From NCBI RefSeq assembly GCF_048771995.1, contig NC_133025.1:1798001-1862000 (forward strand): DNA of 64,000 nt, read 5' to 3'. The notes under the pieces are model-generated. The model had not been told where the DNA came from. It did not search any database and saw only the letters and a program-made list of their open reading frames with translations. The translations under genes were made by a program, and so were the position numbers. This DNA is from Taeniopygia guttata (lineage: Eukaryota > Chordata > Aves > Passeriformes > Estrildidae). Below, piece by piece: positions 20,950 through 34,200 of the stretch. Within the stretch, counting starts at the first letter, position 1; every line of letters begins with the position of its first letter.

Positions 20950-21988
20950 CAGGGCCTTTAAACATCCTTTAATTCTACAATTTCAAGGTTGACACACAAA
21001 GCACCTACAGCTCAGAGAGAACCTTTCTCAGCACAAGAAACCCAGCTGGGTTTTCTTGGCAAATACAAGTGCAGTGGATTCTGATTTTGGAGGAATAAGG
21101 AACCTTTTTCCAGGTGAATTTAGAGGGTCAAGGCAGGGCAGAATTGGTGCCCTGGGTGTGCCTCAGACCTTGGATTTGGTGCCCTCCTGCCCTTGCTGAT
21201 CATTGGTGCTGAGCTACACAACCCTGCCTGTCCTTCCAGTGCATCAAGTGCCGGCCACAAAATATCTCTGGAGCTGGGGGGGACTCAAAGATAATATTCA
21301 GGACAAGAGAAGGAAGCGTTTTTGTTCTTTTATATTGGTAATTTTCTCCTGCATCCACCCGGTGCTGCAGGCGCCAGATGGCTCCGGGATAATGAAAGAG
21401 GAGAAATGGAAACAAATGGTCCCGTGTTACCTCCCACGTGGAGAACTGGCTGATCACCACCTGAAGGAACAAACAATCACATCTTTTAGCAGTGGAAACA
21501 GCGGGAAACTTCACGTGGGTACAACTTGGAGCGAGCACTAGCAGAGCTGAGCAGGCTCCAGAAAAGATCTCCAAACCATCAAGATCCCACGTGTGATCAA
21601 CAAGTCTGGGATTGGCAGGCAAGGTGATGATTATTTAGTGTGGTCTGAACTTCCAAGACCAAATTTTCCCTTCTCCCACCCCACAGCTCCCTTTACATCT
21701 CCAGTCAAAGCAGCAGCAGCAGAGAAAAGCCGAATATCCCACCCCAAACCCCCCTGGGGTTCCTGCTGTGGAATCACTTTTAGGAGAACATTAAAGAAGC
21801 GTTACGTGGATACACACCAAATCCACCCCAACCCCAAATCTCAAATGGCATTTCCCATCCTCACCACAATGCCCAGAAGATTCCCATTTTTTCTTTGATT
21901 GAAACAGAACAAAATCAACAAAAAAAAAACCCCAAAAAATGTGGAGGTGCCACCCGCCAGCCGCGGGTGACACGGGTGGCAGCGGGGG
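20950..21988 (-). other. EXOC4: Probable EXOC4 3' untranslated region
   Basis: Sequence following the EXOC4 stop codon. The clearest poly(A) signal candidate on the minus strand is ATTAAA (plus-strand TTTAAT at 20968-20973), which would give a 3' UTR of about 1 kb. The true end could differ. Confidence 0.35.
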
Positions 21989-22226
21989 TCACACAGTGGT
22001 GATTTTCTTGTCCTTGGTGGCCTGTTTGATGGCAGCCTGCTCGCAGATGATCTCCTTGAGGCGCTGCAGCCTCATGTTCTGCGTGGTTTGGTCGCCCACG
22101 CCCGTCTGGCTGCGGTGCAGCAGGTTCAGGGCGTAGATGTACTCCAGCTCCGTGTACTTCACGCCCTGGTCCACCACCAGGTTCAGCAGCTCGTCTGCCG
22201 TGTTGTAGAGCATCTCATAATACTGC
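21989..22226 (-). CDS. EXOC4: EXOC4 terminal coding exon (stop codon, PDZ ligand)
   Basis: The exon is 238 bp including TGA at 21989-21991. It encodes 78 residues from [20 protein letters not shown] through [18 protein letters not shown] to TKDKKITTV. The acceptor is TTTTTCTCTTTGCAG. Only 25 nt of original intron remain upstream of it before a solo LTR (22252-23249), so its branch-point context has been changed. The C-terminal TTV fits a class I PDZ ligand. Confidence 0.97.
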
Positions 22227-25200
22227 CTGCAAAGAGAAAAACAGCCTGGTTTGTTGGAACCCCGGCCTGGTTCAGGGGTTCCGTGTGGTGGAAAAGTCTC
22301 TCCTCCAACCCGAGCTTCCAAAGAAAGGCTCAGCAGTCTCTTGTTCGGTCTCATGGTTGTTTATTGCAAGTTATCTAAAAGATTTTCTTCTGGGGCTGCT
22401 GTGGTTTGCTCACAGCTCAGGCAGAGGCACACACACACCCTGACATCCTCTCTGACTCCCGACTGCTTCTTCTCTCCCTGCCCAGGGCTGCTGCTGTCTT
22501 TTATATGGTACATTACGTGTTACATGGGTACAGTTTTCCCCAATGCCCATTACCTATATTAAATGGTGCTTTTCTATCTTTTATATGGTACATTACGTGT
22601 TACATGGGTACAGTTTTTCCCCAATGCCTATTACCTATATTAAATGGTGCTTTTCTATCTTTTATATGTACATTACGTGTTACATGGGTACAGTTTTTCC
22701 CCAATGCCTATTACCTATATTAAATGGTGCTTTTCTATCTTTTATATGGTACATTATGTGTTACATGGGTACAGTTTTTCCCCAATGCCTATTACCTATA
22801 TTAAATGGTGCTTTTCTATCTTTTATATGGTACATTACGTGTTACATGGGTACAGTTTGTCCCCAATGCCATTACCTATATTAAATGGTGCCTTTCTACT
22901 CTAAACCAATCTGTGAGTGCCAACATCACCAAGAACATGGAGGTAAGGAAGGAGAAAGAGGGAAGACAGGGCAGGCCCAAATCCCTCCATCTTAAAACTT
23001 CTGACCCCCATGTACAAAACCAAAACCCCCCTGTACAGCACTCAAAAATTCTTCCCTCTACTTTGTAACTACTTCTACTATAATATCTAAACTTTTGTGA
23101 CTTCTTGTTCTTCCTGCAAGGTTGGTAAATCATTCCATGGTTCAAACCCAAAATCACAGCTGTTTCCAGCTGCCTGCCAGGGTCTCAAATGCTTCTGACC
23201 TGGGCCTGGAACCTCCAAAAATGTCTGAGGGACATTTTGAATTCCAACACTGGTTAAGTTGTGGTGCTTGATGGTCCACACCTCTGCTTTTGCAGAATTC
23301 CATGAGCTGTTGCTTTTATTAATTTTATTTATTTACCATTCCAGGGGGCTCCAAGCCCCAATATCGAGCCTGGCCTTGGACACTTCCAGGGATCCAGGGC
23401 AGCCACAGCTTCTCTGGGTAACCTGTGCTCAACGTGGGCAGGTCTTAAAGACAAAGTTACAGAAATCCCCTTTGTTGAGACTCACAGAATGGTTTGGGTT
23501 GAAAGAGACCTTAAAGCCCATCCAGTTCCACCCCTGCTTTGACATCCTCTCTTCTCCCCCCAGATATCCCATGGCTGAGCCCTGGGAGCTTTTCCTGCCC
23601 AGGCTGATGATCTGGGAAGGGTAAATCATCTTCCCCGTGCTCAAGCCAAAAGAGATTTTGGGGAGCTAAATTTGCTCTTTGGTTAGGCTTGCTAATCCCA
23701 CATAATTATTTATTAACCCATTTGTCAGATGACAGACTGAGCTTTTGCTAACTTTTAATTATTTTCCTTGGTTTTAAACCTCAACTTTAAAACCACAAAG
23801 CACTCGGCCAGCATTCCACAGAGCAGATTCCCCTCACCTGTCCTCCATTTATTTATTCCCTCCATCCTTTACAACTTGCCTTCCTCAGCCACCTCTTGAT
23901 AATCAAAAGAGAGTTTATAATGGCAGGGACAAACACACTTGTGAAAGGAAAATGAAGAGCCTAAATAAAAAATCACAGAACAAGAGGCTCATCCCACTCC
24001 CTCTTTCATATTTCATTATTTGATAACATCAGAGGCTGAGTCCATCAGAGCTGCTTGGGCGAAGGCAAACAGGAGAGTGTCTGATCAATATTTATTAATA
24101 CTTTCAAAGACAAGGAAGGCAAAGTTGAGCAGACTCTGTAATGGAGTGAATAATTACTCATGCAAATCGGGCTTGGCTGCGGGCGCTGCCATGCCAGAGC
24201 GGCAGGTTTTTAATTGCACCCAATTAAAAATGCACACCTTGTGCTCCTTCCCTGCTGCCTCGCTTGCTCCCCTTTTATTTTAGAGGAAATTTTTAATTAA
24301 AAAATAATCTGATCCCGAGGAGAGTGACAGATGAATCCAATGTTTGTGAGGTGCAGGAATTCTTCAGTCAGCCTGGATTTAGGACAGGTGAGGAAGGAGC
24401 TGTGAGGAGAAGATGGGGCTGTGCTGCTGGGCTTGTCCAGTGATCAGTTTGTGCAGATTTTGTCCTTTTTTTGCCTTTTTCCCCTTTAAGGTGCTCTGTC
24501 ACCATGGATTTTTTTGCTTTGGAGCAAAACTTCCCTGTCCCTGGATCCCTGGAATGTCCAAGGCCAGGTTGGACGGGGCTTGGAGCAGCCTGGGATGATG
24601 GAAGGTGCCCCATGGCAGGGATGATTTCGGTGGCCCTTTCCAACCCAACTCATTCTAGGATTGTGGGAATGCAGCTGATGGGAACAAAGTGCCCCAGGGA
24701 CTCATCCCAACAGAGAAATCCTTTTATTTCCATGTTTTCTCTCAGTTATCACTTACTTGTGTTATGCTGAAAAGCACCGATGGGATTTGTTGGGCTGATC
24801 TGACAGGAGAGATTTTACACACAAAACCATGGAACAGGTTCTTAGGGAACATCTCTCCCAAATTCCTATGGAATAAGAGCTGCTCTTTACAAGGGAATTA
24901 ATCTGCTCCAAGCCTTCAGCTCTTCACGATGGTAAAAAATAACTTCTCCCATTGTCAATGGCATATTTTGGGGAATGAGGAGTGAAGGACTGCCTGAGGG
25001 ATCCCAAAGCATTAATATCCTGCTCAAACAGGATAATTAACTAATTTTGACAGCTTGGATGGCAAAGATTTGTTAACATTTTTTAAAAATAAAATCCATT
25101 TTTCATGTGTTGAACCGAGACACCCGTGGCCTGTTCCTCTGACCACTGGCAATGGGACTGGGCCCAAAGCTGCCTTGAATTTTGGGCTTTTTTTGGGGAC

Positions 25201-28200
25201 AAAACTGAACTCTCCCCACTCCCTTTATGCATCTGGAATTGCTCCTGGAAGATCCACCACGACATGAGGAACAGCTCTGTGCTAAGAGCAGACAGGGAAG
25301 GTTAAATATCCCTTTAATGGGATGGAAATGGTTCCCACCTGCAGGAAAAAAAAACATCCCACGGGCAAATCAAAAATGCAGAATCCACCTGACCCCCAAA
25401 CCAGATTGTTTTGTGGGGTTTTAAGCAGCACTTTTGAAAGAAAGTACAGCAAATTGCCAAGCACGAACCCATTCTGCAAGGAGACATTTTGAGCTTATAT
25501 ATCTACGGATATCCATATTAAAAAATGGTCTCTTGAACTCTGTTCTTGGAGAAAAGAGAATAAAAATTAAGAAGCTTTCTCATTTAGGGAAAAAAATAAA
25601 AATCTCAGGATGAGCCCAGCTCCTCTGAGGGCTATTAATACCATTCTCCATTTAAATGCTAATGTTCACCTCTAACCCAAAAAAAAAAAAAAAATTTTCA
25701 AAAGGTGGCCAGGTGAATTCCAAATGAAATCCTGATTTCCCTGAGAATGACTTGATGTCTGCTTCAGAGGAGGTGATGCTTCAGAATAAAAGATCCCACT
25801 TTAATTATCCCTTCCTGATGTAGCTGGAGCCTGCTCTGCATCAGAGAGGAATTTGCCGGGTAGGAATTCCAGTTTGGGTGCCGAATTAGCCAAAGGGAAC
25901 AAAAAAAAAAGGAGAAATATAAATTCTGTCTATTATCTCCCTCTCTTTTGGGGGATTAGAGAGGTGCTTTGGCAGCACCCGGAATTGCTGCTGTAACGGG
26001 AAAGTCAAAAAGGTTCAGTAGGAAGCACTTATGGAAAATCTGGATAAAAACTAAATGAGGGGAGAGGGAGACAGGGTAGAAGGAAGATTTTATGATGAGG
26101 GTGGGGAGGCCCTGGAATAGAATTCCCGGAGAAGCTGTGACTGTCCCTGGATTCCTGGAAGTGTCCAAGGCCAAGTTGGGATAGTGGAAGTTGTCCCTGC
26201 CCATTTCAGGGGGCTGGGATAATATTTAAGGTCCTTTCCAACCCAAATGCTGTGATTTAAAAAAAAAAAACATCAGAGAGGACAAGCAAGAAACTGAAGA
26301 TGATAAAAAAGACCAAAGCTGTGGTTATAAAATCACTTGATTTTGATATTTGAAGATCATGGTGGAGCCATGACATTTAATTATAGAGCGAAAAAAAGAA
26401 AAAAAAGAGGGAAAACCAGCAAGAAATTGGGTGACTTCAGTCAAGTAATGCAAAATAAATGGATTTTCAGGCCTGGCTGAAAGAAGAAAATCCCATGGGG
26501 CACTTTTCCCTTTGGAGTTATAAGAGGTGGGAATGGGGAAGAGCTGGGAATGGTTACAGGGCACTGGATATGGGGCAGGAGTTTGCAAAGACAATTTTTA
26601 AAGCTCAGAACACCGAAGGAAAATCCAGGTAAAGCAGCAATTACTGTAATTTCTGCACCTGGTGAAGGCTGCGGGGATGTTTGCACACACACATCAGTGA
26701 GCAGCATTTCAAATCAAAAATCTGCAAATACAGGAGCTGCTGGTTCCAGCTCCAGAGCTTCTGGAGATGGAAAACAAGGATGGGAGGTGACAGCTGCATC
26801 ACGGCTTTTCATGGAATTGCGGATGGGCTGGGTGGGAAGGGACCTTAAAATCATCAAATTCCAACTGGGACACCTTCCCTATCCCACAGGTTGCTCCAAC
26901 CTGGCCTTGGACACTTCCAGGGATGGATCCAGTTCCTTTTTCCAAGCACTGTTCATCCTAAACTGCAGCTACGGCCCTAAAATAAGGGACACAACCCCCA
27001 GGACACCGTTCCACGAGGGAATGTAATTCCTGATTGTCTTTTATTCAGATTTCTTCCTTGATTTTCAATCAAACCGGAGCAGTTCTGGGGAAAACAACAA
27101 TAGGAGTGTTCCTTCTGCACCTCCAGAAGAACCCAAAGTGCTTTAGGGGAGTTGACATCAGAGATGGTTTTGCTGTTCTGGTCAACCTCAGCTCCTCTCA
27201 GACACCACACCAAGACCTGGACACTTCTCCTGTGTGTCTGGGGTGAGGAATGGCATGGACTACGTGGTTCCTACATGGCTCCATGGACTGAAAAAACCCC
27301 AAAATGAGGCCAAAAATGTTCCTATCACTGTGATCTCCATCTTCTCTGCGCTTACCTCACCCACAGCCCCTTGGAAGCAGCTGCCCCATCACCACACTTG
27401 GCACGATTTGGGGCATGAGGCACAGGTGGCTCTGGGACTGTGCTACCACAAGAACGTAAAAAAGCACAAGAACACAAAAAAAAACACTTAAAAACCCAAA
27501 ATGTGCAAAATTCCAAGGTGGGAAATGATTTGGGAAAGGAAACAAAACAGGAGAGGAAGAAATAAAAGTGAATTTGGAGTAGAGCAGTGCTTCACGCTCC
27601 TGTGGTAGCTCTGCAAATCACAGCCCTTAATAAATAATCAAGGGATGGAAGGATAATATTAGGCTTTAAAAAAAAAAAAAAAAAAAAGCTGGAAGAATAA
27701 TTAAAATTAAGTCATTTATCAAGGCAGGAAAAAGTATCAGAGGTGGGAAGCCCTCACCCCTTACTCAGTACCCACGCAGGGCTCTGATCAGGTACAGAGC
27801 CAGGCAAGAAAAACAAGTGTATTTATTCAAAAGGGCACAAGTGCAGCCTTCTAATTAGAGACAGCCTCATTAGGAAATCCAATTATTTTCCCTTTTAAAG
27901 TTTAAACCACAGAGACAGCGTATGAAGCCCTACATACAAATCAGCTCACCTGGGGGTTGCTTTTTATACAGATGAAGCCATTTTGGACAAAAAAAACCCT
28001 CAGCCAACACCTCTGGGTGCCACGTGCAGCTCTGTCACTGGGTTTGTCACCACTGCAGAGCTTTTTGTCAAAGACATATGAGAAATCACCTCTTAAATGC
28101 AGAATTAATTAGCAAAGGGAATGGTAAGGGACGTGCAGAACACCACCACCCCTCCCAAAGCTCTCTCCTCCCTCCTCCTTTTTATTCCTGCCATTTATCT

Positions 28201-31200
28201 GCCTTATCTATTATTTTCTCATTAATATTTCCTTCTTATTTCCTTTTCCCTTCCTCCCAGGGCTCATCACTCGGACAGCGCTGCCCTGCTGGGAACACGA
28301 GCTCCAGGGGAGGCTCAGAAGGAATTTCCTCATGGAAATTCTTGGAAAACATTGGAAAAGGGTGCTCAAGGAGGTTTGGAGCCCTCATCCCTGGAGGTGT
28401 CCAAGGATGTGGCACTCGGGGCTCTGAGCTGGTGACAAGGTGGGCATGGGGCACAGCTTGGATTTTGGATCCTTGGAGGGCTTTTCCCACCTCAACAATC
28501 CCAGGATTGTGGGAATGGGGATCTCTGAGCATCCCCACGTGCACGGAGCATTTAAACCCTGAACACCCCCGAGCCCCGGCTCCGAGACACAGCAATTACA
28601 CAGCTTCTCAAAGGAAGGACAAATCCATTAAAGCTCATTAAATAATTCTTCAAAAAACAATGTCTGAGCCACTCCTTGTAGCTCCAAACTGGCTGATCCT
28701 AATGAAAGATGGAAATTCTCGCTCTCCAAATGGAATTTTATAGGGTATTAAACAAGCACCCTCAGCACTTATCTAAATCTTTAATTAGTTCTATAATATA
28801 CTGATGATATCAATGCTAATTAAATTTATACAGATAAAGAGCAATGAAATTCTAGCCAAGTGAGCTGGAAAGTACATATTAAATAGTAAATTTAATGGCT
28901 CAGGAAGATAAATGCAATTTTGTATAAAAAAATTAAATTCAATTTACATGTTGTATTAAAATTGATTTTGAGTGTGCAAATGATTGGAAAAGAATCTTTT
29001 TAATAGATCAGTAAAAGTGTTAATCTGACCTGTTTAAATATCAGTTATTAATGCCAGCATTTGCAAATAAGCCACACACATTTGCATTTTACTGCATATA
29101 GTAAAAAAAAAAAAAAAAAAAAATTATCTATACCATCTGCCAGTTTATAAGGAATATTAAGGGATTTTTCCCCTTGCCTCATGCATAAATTGGAGGGAAA
29201 TGAATGTAGCCTGAAAGAAGAGGGAGTCAGCACTTCCACAGAAAGTGCGGCAGAGATTGCTCCAGTCAGCAAAAAATCCCACAATTTTCGCTTCCCTTTG
29301 GGAACAACAATCACTGTGGCAACCCCCAGATTAATTTAGGATCGAGTGACGTGGAACTGGATGTGACTGGGGAGGGGCTCAGTGGTGGCAGCTGAGCTTT
29401 GATAAACTGGGAATGGTTGGGAGCTGATGGTGGGTGAAGGACACGATGGGATCTGTCTGATGGGGATAGAACAGTCAGAAGCTCAAGTAGGGCTCTCAAG
29501 TCCATGTGTGCCTGGGGTAGGTCATGGTTGGGTTCCACAAGTCCATGTGTGCCTGGGGTAGGTCGTGGTTGGGTTCCACAAGTGAATATCTGCCTGGGAT
29601 AGGTCATGGTTGGGTTCCACAAGTCCATGTGTGCCTGGGGTAGGTTGTGGTTGGGTTCTACAAGTGCATGTGTGCCTGTAGTAGGTCATGGTTGGGTTCC
29701 ACAAATGAATGTCTGCCTGAGGTAGGTCGTGGTTGGGTTCCACAAGTCCATGTGTGCCTGGGGTAGGTCGTGGTTGGGTTCCACAAGTCCATGTGTGCCT
29801 GGGGTAGGTCATGGTTGGGTTCCACAAGTCCATGTGTGCCTGGGGTAGGTCATGGTTGGGTTCCACAAGTCCGTGTGTGCCTGGGGTAGGTCATGGTTGG
29901 GTTCCACAAGTCCGTGTGTGCCTGGGGTAGGTCATGGTTGGGTTCCACAAGTCCGTGTGTGCCTGGGGTAGGTCATGGTTGGGTTCCACAAGTCCATGTC
30001 TGCCTGGGATAGGTCATGGTTGGGTTCCACAAGTGAATGTGTGCCTGTAGTAGGTCATGGTTGGGTTCCACAAATGAATGTCTGCCTGAGGTAGGTTGTG
30101 GTTGGGTTCCACAGTCAATGTGTGGCTGGGGTAGGTCATGGTTGGGTTCCACAAGTCAGTGTGTGCCTGTACTAGGTCATGGTTCGGTTTCACAAATGAA
30201 TGTCTGCCTAGGGTAGGCCATGGTTGGGTTCCTCAAGTCAGTATCTACTTGGGGTTGGTCATGGTTGGGTCCAACAAGTCCATGTGTGCCTGGGGTAGGT
30301 CACAGTTGGGTTCCACAAATCCATGTGTGCCTGGGGTAGGTTGTGGTTGGGTTCCACAAGTGAATGTCTGCCTGGGGTAGGTCATGGTTGGGTTCCACAA
30401 GTCAGTGTGTGGCTGGGGTAGGTCATGGTTGGGTTCCACAAGTGAATGTGTGCCTGAGGTAGGTTGTGGTTGGGTTCCACAAGTGAATATCTGCCTGGGG
30501 TAGGTCATGGTTCGGTTCCACAAATGAATGTCTGCCTAGGGTAGGTCATGGTTGGGTTCCACAAGTCCATGTGTGCCTGGGGTAGGTTGTGGTTGGGTTC
30601 CACAGTCAATGTCTGCCTGGGGTAGGTCGTGGTTGGGTTCCACAAGTCCATGTGTGCCTGGGGTAGGTCATGGTTGGGTTCCACAAGTCAGTGTGTGCCT
30701 GGGATAGGTCATGGTTGGGTTCCACAAATGAATGTCTGCCTAGGGTAGGCCATGGTTGGGTTCCTCAAGTCAGTATCTACTTGGGGTTGGTCATGGTTGG
30801 GTCAAACAAGTCAATGTCTTCTTGTGGTAGGCTGTGGTCAGGTTCATCAAGTCAATTTTGCCTGCAGCAGTTGTGGTCAGTAGTTGTGTGTCATGCTCCA
30901 CTAGTAGCTGTGGTCAGGTTTGTTAAGTTGTAGTCGCTGTGGTCAGGTCCATCGAGGCAGTGTAGTAACAATGGCAGAAAGAAACCAGGATGGGTTCAAT
31001 GCCAAAATCTGAGATGTCCAGAAGTGGTGGACATCAGCATGGATCTCCTGGATGAGGGATTCAGAACTTCAACTCTTTCCTCCTTGCTTTCCGTGGGGGC
31101 CACTCGTCTGAGGAACATTTCATCCCGACTTCTCTCGATGCTTGGAAACCTCCAGGTTTGAGGCCACGGGTTTTTATGGGCAGCTGCTGCTCGTTTCCAG

Positions 31201-34200
31201 CATTTTTGGTTGAAACTGCTTCTCCCTCTCTATCATTCTGAGGGCAAAAGTCATATTTAGAGGGATTGAAACCCACCACTGCTAAAAGAGCAGCTCCCAC
31301 ACTGCTGTGTGCAGCACAGCTGTGGCCTCTTCTGGCCAGTCCTGGTGGGTTAGGTCCAATAATCCCAATTTTTTCATCCAACAGACCTTCACTACAGTTT
31401 TTTTTTTTTTTTGTCAGACAGCACAAATCTGAGCATAATGAAAATATTATCAAGGCAATGTCAGTGCAGGGTAAAACCCAGAGTATGTGGGGTTTCTATC
31501 TCCACTCTTCACTGCATGGAAAAAAACAAGTTTTACTCAAGGAATATCTTGGAGTTGCATCCCTTTGCTCATCACTTTTTATGGACAGACTCCACTGCAG
31601 AGCAACAGCAGCTCCTTGGAAACAAAACTGGTCCCCAGAGGGTGAGAAGAGAATCCCTGCACTGCTTCGGGATGGTGGAGTAGTTCAGAGCCATCAAAAG
31701 CACAGCAATTCTCTGAACTGCTTTTCATCTCCTCCCAGAGACTGCACAAAACCTCCAGGCTCTCCAAAGGACTCTGATGTGAGAGCTGAACGTGGAGTTT
31801 TCCGTAGTAATTTATTCATTTATCGACCTCCCGCAATTCCCATTTGAGAATTTCCCGAGGCACTTTGGAGACACTGCATCCAGAACTTCTCTGTTCTCTC
31901 AAAGGCTGCTTTGAGGGTGAGAAGGACCAAGAACCCCACCATGGTCCCCTCCAACCTGATCCATTCTGTGACTACGGAGCCAGAGGGGATCTCCTTGTGT
32001 GTCCAGCGGGGTGGATCCAACCTGACAACAGCCACCCCACAAAATCATGGAATCACAGAATCGTTCAGGTTGGAAAAGCCCTTTGAGATCATCCAGTCCA
32101 ACCATTCCCAGCACTGCCAAGGCCACCACTGACCATGTCTCCAGATGTCACATCCACATGGCTTTCAATCCCTCCAGGGATGGGTATTCCAGCCCTGCCC
32201 TTCTTTGGTTGAAGAGATTTTTCCTCGTAGTGATGCTCCTTGAGTAACCAATCCCAGATTCCACCCCTGAAAGCCCCTCCAGGGACTAAAAGCACATTTT
32301 CCTGATAATTCCCAAAATCTGCACATTCTCCATGAAGGAATACTGAATTTCCCCCAGTTCCTCACTTTTAACAGATGGCAGAAAAATTCACCTATTTCCC
32401 ATGTTGGGCTGGGCTTAGGAAAACAAGGAAAACTGAATCCTATTTAAAAAGCCATATTTTATATCTTGCTTCTTCCCAATCCAAGCTGTTCCCCACCAAA
32501 GCATCAAACTTGCTCTTATTTGCATTTCTTTCCTTCTCCTCTTTGTTTTTCCACACATGACAACATGGAATCAGTGTTTGATTTACGACTTCTGTAGAAG
32601 ATCTACTTGAGAGACCCATTTCACCTTTAGGTGTTAATGCACCTCTGTGACGTGAGGTGGCAGCTGAATTTTAAGAGTTTCTCTATGATTTGAGCTCAAA
32701 TCTGGAATACAAATTATAAAAGACAAGGGGAGCTTTACAGCCTTCAGTAAAATTGGAGTAAGACGTGATACGTTGCACATAATTTCCTGAATATATCTAA
32801 ATGTTGACATAATCATACGTGCGTGTATTCAATGCAGTGCTCTGGATGTAATTATTCAAATATCTCCCTAAAAAATAAGAATTGAGGCATTTGGACTTTA
32901 TCTGAATGTGTGGATTCCTCCTGGCTACGAGGCCCAGGTTCATCAGAGGACAGATTTAATTGCTACATCAGAGTTTGTGTGTTGATATTCGACATCTGAC
33001 GCGCGAAAGTTCAGGGACGCCAATCAGGCACGGTGCAGATGCCACTCTGCAAAATGTTCTCAGACAGTCTCCATCTGTCAGATATGGTAATCCCTGCTCC
33101 CCATCAATAATTCACCTCCTTCACTCCACGTTTCCTGAATTTGAGTCAGAATTTTTAATGTCAGCCCCAGCAGAGGCTCCACCTTGGATAGACGGTGTTG
33201 CCTGATCTGCATTCCCCGCTCATTCCTGCCCCGGAGCCCCTCGCCTTTGGCACTTCAAGAATAATTTCTCAGTCTGTTTGGGCGGGTTTTTTTGGGTTTT
33301 TTGGGGTTTTTTTACTGCAAAAACCACAGCTCTCTCCTTTTGGGCCGTCTCATCTCACTCAAGGGTGGAAGTCAGAGGGTAGTTATGGCAATTACATCGA
33401 AATCCAGCTTCATGGATCACGCCTTTCCTGGGAAAGCTCCTGGGGAGCACCATGGGGAAGGCTGAATCCCCCAAATAAGATTTTTCTGCACAGTTGAAGA
33501 GGGAGGAAAGGGGAGCAAGGGAGGGAAGAAGATGATGTGGAGCTGTTCCTCCATGGGTCAGAAAATGCTGAGGGGCAGCTTGTCCCCAGCTGACTCCATG
33601 GAGCCCATAAAATCTTGGTGACATCCCAAACTGTTTGCAGCCTTAAATCCTTAAAGAGAATTAATTAAAAAAAAAAGATGGAAAGCAACTTTTTACACAG
33701 GCCACAGATAGTGGCAGGACAAAAGGAAAAATTTAAACTAAAAGAGGTGAGATTTGGATTAGGTTTTAGGAGGAAAGGGTTTATTGTGAGGGTGGTGAGG
33801 CACTTGGAGCACCCTGGGATAGGGAAAGGTGGATGAAACTGGATGGGCTTTAGGGTCTCTTCCAACCCAAACCATTCCATGATTCTGTGATCCCAGAGCC
33901 AGGAGATGGCTGATTGTTGAGAACATTCCCTGTCATGAGTGCAAATCCCCCCTATAATCATCAATCAATCCTTCAGCACCAGGAAGGTCCCCAGTGCCCC
34001 CAGCAGCAGCAGCCCCAGCTCTCAGCATTTGAAAGGTGGAAAAACCATCCTGGGACTTTTTTTTTGGGAATAAACCCTGAGGATAAGATGTGATAGCTGG
34101 GAATGTGACAGATCCCACCACTGGAATGATCAGCACATCCCCAGGCATGGATCCTCAGCAGAAGGTGAAGGATGACACTCCTGCAGAACACATCTGGTGG

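Noticed and set aside
22406..22904. Open frames repeating [12 protein letters not shown]
   Set aside because: Translation of the 80-81-bp array inside the solo LTR.
29522..30523. Open frames with [13 protein letters not shown] repeats
   Set aside because: Translation of the 41-bp minisatellite; frames cycle through all phases.
29494..30925. CRISPR-like array of regular repeats
   Set aside because: No unique spacers; units are contiguous in a vertebrate intron.
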